This document shows positions 18,851 through 25,940 of a stretch of DNA of 64,000 bases, piece after piece. A program made the translations under genes and the position numbers. Source of the stretch: Legionellaceae bacterium (GTDB taxonomy: Bacteria > Pseudomonadota > Gammaproteobacteria > Legionellales > Legionellaceae); contig JARGNP010000001.1 in NCBI GenBank assembly GCA_029210265.1, forward strand, positions 62,001 through 126,000, in the 5' to 3' direction. Under the pieces are notes generated by a model, which was not told where the DNA came from, did no database searches, and saw nothing but the letters and a program-made list of their open reading frames with translations. Numbering within the stretch: position 1 is the stretch's first letter; each line of letters begins with the position of its first letter.

Positions 18851-20119
18851 TTACATTCTGGGGGTAGGTCCCCGATCTTGTGTGTTTTTATCTTGGTTTT
18901 CTTGATTTGAAAGTTCTTCATGTTTTAATTTATGTAGAGCATGCTTGAGTGTACTTCCGGTTTGGTTTGTTTCAATAGATTTTTTTGGAATGTTTTTGGT
19001 TTTTCCCATAAGTGATTTTTGAATGCGTTCTATATCTTTAGGAGACGTTTTTGTTTGACCCATGAGCGATTTTTGAATGCGCTTGATTTCCTCAGGAGAT
19101 GGGGGCTTTTTTGCCTTTTGTTTTTCAGATGGAGGTTGGGCGACGATTGTTTGTTTAACTGCTTGCTTATCTAATGTTAATAGCGCTGAGAGTTTATCCT
19201 CTTCTTTTTTCAGTATATTTTCGTAAAAGGGCTTATCTATGTCTGGCACTTCTTTAATTTTCTGACGAAGATTGCTTTGTACTTCAAGGCTGTCGTTAAT
19301 TTTCTGTTGTTTGTTATCGAGTACTATTGATTCATAGCTGGGAGGGGCATGTCTTTCGGTTATTTCAAAATCGGAACGAGCATTCAAATATTCCCAATCA
19401 TTTTCTTCAACCTTGCCTGATGTATCACTGGATATAGGCTTTGTTTTGCTATCATCATGGGTGCTATGGTTGACTTGTATCTGTGGTTCTTGCTTAACTT
19501 TTACGGCTTGTGTAGAGAGCCGGTTTTTCAAGCTTTGTTGTATATAATCGATGGCTCTTTGAAGCATATTTTTTTGAGGAGGGAGTGAGGGCTTGATGAT
19601 TTGTTGTAATGCTTGCGCACAGGCATTAAATAAGCAATTACCATCACCGGTGGTTTTTTTACCCCGTGCACTCCAATGTACGCCAGCATGGTTGTTGAGA
19701 TGTAGGGTTGGCGCATTTTTACCTGCACTGAATGCAGTGTAAGGCTTGCTCGTTTTATGGCCAAGTTTGTCATAAGGCTGAATGCGAATGTTCACACCAA
19801 GCATTTCGCCGAGAACTTGTACTTCGGTCATACCTCCCCAGGATTTGTCTTTTGACATGTACTTAACATAATCATTAGCTGTTTTGGTTTGACGGATAGC
19901 TTTTATGGGGTCTTTGGGGTCTTGTACATAATGAGCCATAAAGTTTTTTGCAACATCACCTTTTTTGTAGCGCAAATTGTGTGTGACCGCTGCTCGAAGC
20001 TTTCCCGCTAGTTGAGTTTGTATTTTTTCCTCATCTGTATAAAACGCACCTGCTTGGATGCCCGCAGTTGTCTGCATTTTTTGTTTAAGCGTCTTAATGT
20101 TACCTGGTGTCGTAGGCAT
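18851..20119 (-). CDS. OTU-like cysteine protease with permuted catalytic order, putative deubiquitinase effector
   Basis: 422 residues from the ATG at 20119 (GGAG nine bases upstream; the frame extends to a TTG at 20134). OTU deubiquitinases normally read Cys block, WGG block, His block. Here the order is LRAAV..., then SWGGMTEVQVLGEMLGVNIRI (WGG at 94-96), then LHLNNHAGVHW (H144/H148), and only then GDGNCLFNACAQAL (D159, N161, C162). All parts of the fold are present but circularly permuted. A PPSY motif is at 259-262. The tail has two copies of (S/P)PxxIxxIQKSLMGxT (about 340-374) and ends PTPRM, as in the kinase at 14.5-16.9 kb. It should cleave ubiquitin chains if active; host targeting is inference. 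Confidence 0.65.
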   Translation of the reverse strand: MPTTPGNIKTLKQKMQTTAGIQAGAFYTDEEKIQTQLAGKLRAAVTHNLRYKKGDVAKNFMAHYVQDPKDPIKAIRQTKTANDYVKYMSKDKSWGGMTEVQVLGEMLGVNIRIQPYDKLGHKTSKPYTAFSAGKNAPTLHLNNHAGVHWSARGKKTTGDGNCLFNACAQALQQIIKPSLPPQKNMLQRAIDYIQQSLKNRLSTQAVKVKQEPQIQVNHSTHDDSKTKPISSDTSGKVEENDWEYLNARSDFEITERHAPPSYESIVLDNKQQKINDSLEVQSNLRQKIKEVPDIDKPFYENILKKEEDKLSALLTLDKQAVKQTIVAQPPSEKQKAKKPPSPEEIKRIQKSLMGQTKTSPKDIERIQKSLMGKTKNIPKKSIETNQTGSTLKHALHKLKHEELSNQENQDKNTQDRGPTPRM

Positions 20120-20249
20120 AGCATAATACTCCAAGCAAGAAGGATCTTATCTTAAGTATAGACCATGCTTTCAAATATTTTTTTTTAAGCTATATTTATA
20201 AGAAGCGATATGTATTAGAATTTTTTTATTTTTATAAATTATTTATCAC

Positions 20250-20256
20250 AGGAGGT
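20250..20256 (+). promoter_or_regulatory. Strong consensus ribosome binding site
   Basis: AGGAGGT, a full Shine-Dalgarno match, ends five bases before the ATG at 20262. It suggests high-level translation of the small coiled-coil exported protein. Confidence 0.8.
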
Positions 20257-20261
20257 GTTGC

Positions 20262-20594
20262 ATGCGAAAAATCATTGGATGTGTATTAGGAGGCGTGATG
20301 TTATGCGCGAGTCTTTCACCTGTTTATGCTGCTGCACCGATGGGTACGTCAGCGCAAATTCAAAGTTTGAACAAGCAACTTCAATCGCAAATGAAAACCA
20401 TGCAAGAAACACAGCAGAAACAAATGCAAGTGTTAAATAAACAACTTCAGAAACAGATGAAAGACATGCAAAAAACGTTCCAAGATCAAATGCAACAGAT
20501 GAATAAAGACACGAATAAACAAATGAGTACGATGCAAAAGCAACTTCAAGCACAAATTAAGCAAGTGCATGAAGCAGCTCAAAAAAATCGATAA
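20262..20594 (+). CDS. Small exported Gln/Met-rich coiled-coil protein
   Basis: 110 residues with a signal peptide (MRKIIGCVLGGVMLCASLSPVYA). The mature part is one long coiled coil of imperfect KQLQxQMKxMQ-type repeats, rich in Gln, Lys and Met, with no Cys. The protein is probably an abundant periplasmic filament or chaperone: the ribosome binding site is a perfect consensus and a strong terminator follows. Met-rich helices can bind copper(I), which would fit the neighbouring His/Cys-rich protein, but this is conjecture. No named family is recognised. Confidence 0.65.
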   Translation: MRKIIGCVLGGVMLCASLSPVYAAAPMGTSAQIQSLNKQLQSQMKTMQETQQKQMQVLNKQLQKQMKDMQKTFQDQMQQMNKDTNKQMSTMQKQLQAQIKQVHEAAQKNR

Positions 20595-20602
20595 GTTAAT
20601 TT

Positions 20603-20665
20603 CTCGAGCTCTTGTTAAGCTAATATTTTAGAGCTCGAGGAATATGTTTTATTTTTTATTTTTTA
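20603..20665 (+). terminator. Rho-independent terminator
   Basis: A 10-bp stem CTCGAGCTCT (20603-20612) / AGAGCTCGAG (20630-20639) followed by a T-rich run at about 20646-20665. It lies between convergent genes and may act for both. Confidence 0.75.
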
Positions 20666-20880
20666 ACGTCGTGATGTGCCTTTGCTTCAGATGTTTTATT
20701 GCATTTATGGTCTTTATGATGTTGATGTTTGTGAGGGCATTTTTGTGCACAACTGCATGGTTTGTCATGATGGCATGAGGCTTTAACGGCAGGTTTTGAT
20801 CCGGCATGACTTGCTGGAACAACGAACGCAAGTGATAAGCTCGCGACTAAGGTGGCTAGGGCTAAAGATGTTTTTTTCAT
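20656..20880 (-). CDS. Small exported His/Cys-rich protein, putative metal binder
   Basis: 74 residues: signal peptide (MKKTSLALATLVASLSLAFVVPASHA) and a short mature part crowded with His, Cys and Lys (ASCHHDKPCSCAQKC, then HKHQHHKDHKC). The composition suggests binding of zinc, copper or nickel in the periplasm. It is convergent with the coiled-coil exported protein and shares its terminator region. No named family is recognised. A low-complexity protein like this could also be a divergent member of the metal-storage type seen in intracellular bacteria. Confidence 0.6.
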   Translation of the reverse strand: MKKTSLALATLVASLSLAFVVPASHAGSKPAVKASCHHDKPCSCAQKCPHKHQHHKDHKCNKTSEAKAHHDVKK

Positions 20881-20946
20881 GATGACGCTCCTGGTTTATT
20901 ATTATCTATTTTTTTTAATCTATTTTTATATTAGCAGATTTCAAGC

Positions 20947-20952
20947 TATAAT
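20947..20952 (+). promoter_or_regulatory. Promoter -10 element TATAAT
   Basis: A perfect TATAAT at 20947-20952, with no clear -35. It would start transcription near 20959, which excludes the upstream in-frame ATG (20955) and favours the ATG at 21006 for the 2H phosphoesterase gene. Confidence 0.5.
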
Positions 20953-21005
20953 CTATGCGTATTATTAGGACGCACAGGACTTGTGCTGAGCTTTGGAGCG
21001 CAGGT

Positions 21006-21812
21006 ATGCCAAAATACAAACTAGATCCTCAAGGTCATTACTTATTTTACCCAGGTTATACGGTGATTTGTAAGCTGAATTTAGATGAAGGATTTGATGC
21101 TTGGTGTAATATTTATAATACGCTAATACAAAACAAAAGCGTTACGGATCATTATTCTATCTTGCCTTTATCCAGCTGGCATGTCACGGCGATTAATTTA
21201 TTCACGAAAGAGGCTGTTGAAGAGTGTCATGAAGAATGGGATGACTATGTTGCAGCCAAAAAAAGTTTTTTTAATGAGTTAAGCCAAATACTCAAACAAG
21301 ATCAAATCGCACCAACACTGACTTATTCTAAATTATATACAGAAGGGGCGCTCCAAATCGATGTTAAACTTGATCGACATAGTCGTGAGCGAATCGAAGC
21401 TTTAGCCAAGCAGTATCATTATGAGCACCATATTCCAAGTCATTTTCATGTGACCCTGGGGTATCAGTATAAAGCATTAAGACCTAAGTATTTAGCAGAG
21501 CTTAAAACAGCGTTAGCTCCACGTATTGAAGATTATGTATCTCAAGCATCTCCAGAATCACGGCAGTTAAAGCCAGCTCAATTATGTTATTTTGAAAATA
21601 TGCTGGCTTATACGCCGTTCGAGCCTCACTCATGTTTGGATGTGAGCTCGACTTTGATTTCGATGTTTTCTCGACGGGAGCATCATGCAGCTACGTCATT
21701 GGAGCGTCACGTGTATTGGGATGTAACATCTGCCTTGATTTCGATGTTTTCCCGACGGACGCATTATGTAGATCAAGAGGATGCTCGTAATGATCCACCC
21801 AAATTAACTTAA
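21006..21812 (+). CDS. 2H phosphoesterase (DUF1868-like), paralogue 1
   Basis: 268 residues from the ATG at 21006 (GGAG seven bases upstream, downstream of a TATAAT box). The two H-x-T motifs of the 2H superfamily are present: SWHVT (H59, T61) and HFHVT (H148, T150). The N-terminal YKLDPQGHYLFYPGYTVIC and YSILPLSSWHVTAINL match the DUF1868 type. 2H enzymes open 2',3'-cyclic phosphates or cut 2'-5' linkages in RNA or oligoadenylates. The C-terminus holds a 27-residue tandem duplication (DVSSTLISMFSRR / DVTSALISMFSRR). A paralogue is at 57.6 kb; the two share the stretch QLCYFxxM. The substrate is unknown. Confidence 0.75.
   Translation: MPKYKLDPQGHYLFYPGYTVICKLNLDEGFDAWCNIYNTLIQNKSVTDHYSILPLSSWHVTAINLFTKEAVEECHEEWDDYVAAKKSFFNELSQILKQDQIAPTLTYSKLYTEGALQIDVKLDRHSRERIEALAKQYHYEHHIPSHFHVTLGYQYKALRPKYLAELKTALAPRIEDYVSQASPESRQLKPAQLCYFENMLAYTPFEPHSCLDVSSTLISMFSRREHHAATSLERHVYWDVTSALISMFSRRTHYVDQEDARNDPPKLT
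21639..21758 (+). repeat. 81-bp in-frame tandem duplication in the 2H phosphoesterase gene
   Basis: A segment starting at 21639 (GATGTGAGCTCGACTTTGAT...) recurs at 21720 with period 81 bp, giving two copies of a D-V-x-S-x-L-I-S-M-F-S-R-R block 27 residues apart at the C-terminus. Confidence 0.75.
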
Positions 21813-21876
21813 AATACAAACGGCGCAAAGAGTCAGGTATACTAGCGTGCTGAGAAAGCAAGAGGATGTGCTAAAC

Positions 21877-22497
21877 ATGAGTCAATTTTTTGCGATTCAT
21901 CCTGATAATCCCCAGTCACGATTGCTTCGAGAGGCTGCAAATGTTCTCTCAAAAGGCGGTCTAATTGTGTATCCGACTGATTCGGGGTATGCCTTGGGAT
22001 GTACTTTAGGAAATAAATCGGCGTTAGATCGAATAAGAAAGCTTCGTGAGTTGAAAAAAGATCATAACATGACGTTGGTGTGTCGAGATTTATCCGAGCT
22101 TGGGACGTATGCGCAAGTTAGTCGTCCTATTTTTAGGCTTTTGAAAGCTTTTACGCCAGGGCCTTACACGTTTATTTTGAACTCAACACGTGAGGTGCCT
22201 CGTTTAATGCTGCATCCTAAACGTAAAACATTAGGCTTGCGTGTGCCTCAGCACGTGATTGCTTTGTCGTTACTTGAGTGCTTGGATGCGCCGTTGGTGA
22301 GCAGCTCGTTGATTTTACCCGGTTCTGATACACCGTTGAGTGAACCTGAAGCGATTCGAGATTTGTTGGGGCATCAGACCGATTTGATTATCGATGGTGG
22401 TCATTGTGGCTCTGAACCGACGACTGTGGTTGATTTGACAGGGGAGTATCCTGTGATTATACGAGAGGGACAAGGTGATCCAACGCCTTTTGAATAA
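21877..22497 (+). CDS. yciO: YciO, Sua5/YrdC-family protein
   Basis: A 206-residue member of the threonylcarbamoyl-AMP synthase fold family, closest in sequence to E. coli YciO: it starts MSQFFAIHPDNPQSRLL and has KGGLIVYPTDSGYALGC, HNMTLVCRDLSEL, GPYTFILNSTREVPR and GLRVPQH. The tRNA t6A role belongs to TsaC; what YciO itself does is less certain. I chose the ATG at 21877 by homology; the frame extends up to a GTG at 21847. It heads a run of translation-related genes (trpS, rluB, rlmD) on the same strand. Confidence 0.92.
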   Translation: MSQFFAIHPDNPQSRLLREAANVLSKGGLIVYPTDSGYALGCTLGNKSALDRIRKLRELKKDHNMTLVCRDLSELGTYAQVSRPIFRLLKAFTPGPYTFILNSTREVPRLMLHPKRKTLGLRVPQHVIALSLLECLDAPLVSSSLILPGSDTPLSEPEAIRDLLGHQTDLIIDGGHCGSEPTTVVDLTGEYPVIIREGQGDPTPFE

Positions 22498-22510
22498 TCC
22501 TGATTAAAAA

Positions 22511-22540
22511 TAAAATAAAATAAAATAAAATAAACTAAAA
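22511..22540. repeat. TAAAA pentanucleotide repeat upstream of trpS
   Basis: Six five-base units, four perfect TAAAA then TAAAC and TAAAA, lie about 25 bp upstream of the trpS start. Such a tract can change length by slippage, but its position upstream of the ribosome binding site makes an effect on expression uncertain. Confidence 0.7.
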
Positions 22541-22565
22541 TAAGATGAAAGCAGTGAGGAAATAG

Positions 22566-23780
22566 ATGTCAGTATTGCTGGGTAATAATAAACGCGTGGT
22601 CTCTGGTATGCGCGCCACAGGGGATTTGCATTTAGGACACAAGCACGGTGTTTTAAATAATTGGGTACAGTTACAGCATCAATACGATTGTTATTTTTTT
22701 GTCGCTGATTGGCATGGCTTGACCACTCATTACGAAGAGCCAGGCGTGATTAAACAAAACGTGTGGAATTTGTTGGTGGATTGGTTGGCTTGTGGCGTGA
22801 ATCCGAGTCTTTCACGTGTATTTATTCAATCATGGGTGCCTGAGCATGCCGAGTTGTATTTATTATTGTCCATGATTTCGCCGCTGGGTTGGTTGGAGCG
22901 TGTGCCTACCTATAAAGATCAACAAGAAAAATTACATGAAAAAGAGCTGTCTACGCACGGATTTCTAGGCTACCCCGTCTTACAAAGTGCTGACGTGCTT
23001 ATTTATAAAGGTGATTTGGTTCCCGTGGGCGAAGATCAAGTGGCGCATATTGAGTTAACACGTGAGCTGGCCCGGCGCTTTAATTATTTATATGGACGTG
23101 GATCTAATTTTGAGGCTTTGGCGACACAGTCTATTCAGAAGATGGGCAAGAAAAACGCAAAGCTGTATAAAAATTTGTTGACTTCGTTTCAACAAGATGG
23201 CTGTCATGATGCTTTAAATACAGCGCGTGCATTAATCGACGACCAAGCAAATCTAGCGTTGGGCGACAAAGAGCGCTTATTGGGTTATTTAGAAGGGATT
23301 GGCAAACTGATTTTGTCAGAGCCGCAAGCGTTGTTGACAGAGCATGCTAAAATTCCGGGACTTGATGGCCAAAAAATGTCAAAGTCATACGGCAACACGA
23401 TTCGTTTACGTGAAGAACCTGCCATGGTTGAGAAAAAAATATTAACCATGCCAACGGATCCGGCGCGTGTACGTCGTACAGATCCGGGTAATCCTGAACT
23501 TTGCCCTGTTTGGAATTTTCATAAAGTTTATTCGGATGATACGGTCAAAGATTGGGTTCAAACAGGCTGTCGTTCAGCGGGTATAGGTTGTGTTGAATGC
23601 AAACGTCCGGTGATTGATGCAATTAATCAAGAGCTTAAACCCATACAAGATAATATACGTGATTATGAAGCGGATATGGGATCGGTAAAACGCATTGCCG
23701 CAGAAGGCAGTGAACGAGCACGTGCAGATGCACAAAAAACACTTTGCGATGTACGCGAAGCTATGGGGTTGGATTATTAA
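22566..23780 (+). CDS. trpS: Tryptophanyl-tRNA synthetase (long form)
   Basis: Charges tRNA-Trp. Class I motifs: GDLHLGHKHG in the HIGH position near residue 20 and GQKMSKSYGNT for KMSKS. GAGGA five bases upstream supports the ATG. At 404 residues it is longer than the common 330-residue bacterial enzyme, owing to an insert between the central fold and KMSKS (around SIQKMGKKNAKLYKNLL to LLGYLEGIGKLIL). Such long TrpRS forms occur in several proteobacteria. The C-terminal CRSAGIGCVECKRPV has clustered cysteines. The stop overlaps the rluB start as TAATG, implying coupling. Confidence 0.95.
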   Translation: MSVLLGNNKRVVSGMRATGDLHLGHKHGVLNNWVQLQHQYDCYFFVADWHGLTTHYEEPGVIKQNVWNLLVDWLACGVNPSLSRVFIQSWVPEHAELYLLLSMISPLGWLERVPTYKDQQEKLHEKELSTHGFLGYPVLQSADVLIYKGDLVPVGEDQVAHIELTRELARRFNYLYGRGSNFEALATQSIQKMGKKNAKLYKNLLTSFQQDGCHDALNTARALIDDQANLALGDKERLLGYLEGIGKLILSEPQALLTEHAKIPGLDGQKMSKSYGNTIRLREEPAMVEKKILTMPTDPARVRRTDPGNPELCPVWNFHKVYSDDTVKDWVQTGCRSAGIGCVECKRPVIDAINQELKPIQDNIRDYEADMGSVKRIAAEGSERARADAQKTLCDVREAMGLDY

Positions 23781-24577
23781 TGAGCGGTGAACGATTACAA
23801 AAAGTACTCAGTCAGGCAGGACTTGGGTCGCGACGCGAAATGGAAGTTTGGATTAAAAACGGTGTGGTGCAATTAAACGGTAAACAAGCGCAGATTGGCG
23901 ACGTTGTGGCACCTCACGATAAAATTAAAGTCAAAGGTAAGTTAATTAAAAATCCTTTGAATCTGCCTTTAAGAACGCGGATTTTAATTTATCATAAGCC
24001 TGTGGGTGAAATTAGTAGTCGAGATGATCCTAAGCACAAAAAAACGGTTTTTGATAATTTACCGATACTCAAGCGAGGACGTTGGATTCAAGTGGGGCGT
24101 TTGGATATTAATACTTCGGGTTTATTAATTTTCACAAACGACGGGACGTTAGCCAATGAGCTGATGCACCCACGTTATGCAATTGAACGAGAATACGCTG
24201 TTCGTGTGCATGGCCGGGTTAAGCCTGAAATGGAAAAGGCGCTTATCAACGGTGTTGAGCTGAATGATGGTGTAGCTTCGTTTAAAAGCTTAGCTTTTCA
24301 AGGGGGTGAAGCAGCGAATACGTGGTATAACGTGGTGTTAACCGAAGGACGTAATCGTGAAGTACGACGGCTTTGGGAGTCGCAAGGTCTTGAAGTGAGT
24401 CGTTTGACTCGCATACGTTATGGTTCGCTGACCATGCCACGCTTTTTGGGGCGAGGACAAAACATGGAGTTATCTTCTGATGAAGTTCGCACGTTTGTTC
24501 GTTCTTTGTCGACGGATCCAGAAGCGGTTGGTTTAGATAAGCAAGATAAGCAGTATAAAAAAGATAAAAATAAATAG
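23780..24577 (+). CDS. rluB: 23S rRNA pseudouridine(2605) synthase RluB
   Basis: 265 residues. The start is the ATG overlapping the trpS stop (TAATG). An N-terminal S4 RNA-binding domain (RLQKVLSQAGLGSRREME, residues 4-21) precedes the RsuA-type catalytic domain: WIQVGRLDINTSGLLIFTNDG with the catalytic Asp in GRLD, and GRNREVRRLWESQGLEVSRL. The length and the RLDINTSGLL wording fit RluB rather than RsuA or RluF. It belongs to the trpS-rluB-rlmD-relA run. A charged Lys/Asp tail closes the protein. Confidence 0.93.
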   Translation: MSGERLQKVLSQAGLGSRREMEVWIKNGVVQLNGKQAQIGDVVAPHDKIKVKGKLIKNPLNLPLRTRILIYHKPVGEISSRDDPKHKKTVFDNLPILKRGRWIQVGRLDINTSGLLIFTNDGTLANELMHPRYAIEREYAVRVHGRVKPEMEKALINGVELNDGVASFKSLAFQGGEAANTWYNVVLTEGRNREVRRLWESQGLEVSRLTRIRYGSLTMPRFLGRGQNMELSSDEVRTFVRSLSTDPEAVGLDKQDKQYKKDKNK

Positions 24578-24598
24578 TTAGGATAGGTGTAGATATTT

Positions 24599-25933
24599 AT
24601 GAGTTCTCGACGTAAGCCTCGTGTTTCAAAAGTTCCTGTGACAACACGAGTAGAAAAATTAAGCCACGATGGTCGTGGATTGGCACGCATTGATGGTAAA
24701 GCAACGTTTATTGATGGTGCACTTGCCGGAGAGCTTGTGACGTTTGAACGATTACGTAAAAAACGTGATTTTGATGAAGGGCGTGTGTTGTCGATTGAAG
24801 AGCCATCGCTTAATCGTGTGGAGCCGAAGTGCCCGCATCATGGCGTGTGTGGTGGATGTTCGTTGCAGCACCTTAATCCAGCTATTCAGATTCATGAAAA
24901 AGAAAAATTAGTTTTAGAGCTGCTCATGCGTATTGGGCATCTTGAGCCTCAAACTATCGCACCTACATTATCAGCATCGAGCATTTGGCATTATCGTAAT
25001 CGTGCGCGGTTGAGTGTGAACTTTGTTGCAAAAAAAGATCGTGTTCTTATTGGATTTCGTGAAAAGCATAATGGACGTTATGTGGCTGATATTGAGCATT
25101 GTTCGATTTTACATGAAAAAGTCGGTACGTCGTTGGATGCATTAAGTAAGCTTCTAGCCTCGATGGACGATCCACGTACGTTTCCACAAATCGAAGTGGC
25201 TGCAGGCGATGATGTGGTTGCGCTGGTGTTTAGGCATTTAGCTGACTTAAGCGAAGCGGATAAAACTAAGTTTCGTGCGTTTTCTGATGCCACGGATTTT
25301 CGTATTTATTTTCAACCTGCAGGGGTTGATAGCGTCAAGTTATTTTATCCTGAAGGTGAAGATTCACTGAGATATTATTTACCAGACCAAGATATTAAAT
25401 TCTCGTTTTATCCTACAGATTTTACGCAAGTGAACCCAGGTCTTAATCGAAAAATGGTCACGCAAGCGCTTAATTGGTTAGAATTAACATCTGATGATGT
25501 GGTATTAGACTTATTTTGTGGCTTAGGTAATTTTTCATTGCCGCTTGCAACACGTTGCGCTCGTGTTATTGGTGTAGAAGGCAGTGACACGATGGTTGAG
25601 CGTGCGAGTGCAAATGCCTTAAAAAATAATCTTACCAACACGGCGTTTTCGTGTGCTAATTTAGACGATGAAGAAGCCTTGTTGCCGTTGAAGCAACACG
25701 GCTGTAATAAGTTATTAGTTGATCCGCCACGTACGGGCGCATTTGCTATTGTGAAGAAAATTCAGCATATTAATCCGGCAAGCATACTTTATGTTTCATG
25801 TAATCCAGCAACGTTTGCTCGGGATGCTGAAGTGCTTAACCAACAAGGCTATGCTTTAGAAAAATTGGGTGTCATGGATATGTTTCCTCATACAACGCAC
25901 GTCGAAGTTATGGGGTTATTTAAAAAAAGGTAG
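24599..25933 (+). CDS. rlmD: 23S rRNA (uracil-1939-C5) methyltransferase RlmD
   Basis: Methylates U1939 of 23S rRNA with SAM. 444 residues. A TRAM domain (residues about 14-66: VEKLSHDGRGLARIDGK) precedes the iron-sulfur cysteines C78, C84, C87 (KCPHHGVCGGCSLQH) and C168 (IEHCSI). The SAM-binding block is VLDLFCGLGNFSLPLA, the catalytic Cys is in YVSCNPATFARD, and the end is DMFPHTTHVE. The length is normal. It is followed 7 bp later by relA, the same order as in many gammaproteobacteria. Confidence 0.96.
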   Translation: MSSRRKPRVSKVPVTTRVEKLSHDGRGLARIDGKATFIDGALAGELVTFERLRKKRDFDEGRVLSIEEPSLNRVEPKCPHHGVCGGCSLQHLNPAIQIHEKEKLVLELLMRIGHLEPQTIAPTLSASSIWHYRNRARLSVNFVAKKDRVLIGFREKHNGRYVADIEHCSILHEKVGTSLDALSKLLASMDDPRTFPQIEVAAGDDVVALVFRHLADLSEADKTKFRAFSDATDFRIYFQPAGVDSVKLFYPEGEDSLRYYLPDQDIKFSFYPTDFTQVNPGLNRKMVTQALNWLELTSDDVVLDLFCGLGNFSLPLATRCARVIGVEGSDTMVERASANALKNNLTNTAFSCANLDDEEALLPLKQHGCNKLLVDPPRTGAFAIVKKIQHINPASILYVSCNPATFARDAEVLNQQGYALEKLGVMDMFPHTTHVEVMGLFKKR

Positions 25934-25940
25934 GGAGCGC

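Noticed and set aside
18998-19102. Reading the EEIxxIQKSL repeats as ubiquitin-interacting motifs
   Set aside because: The Ser and Ala spacing does not match the UIM consensus; the similarity is only general.
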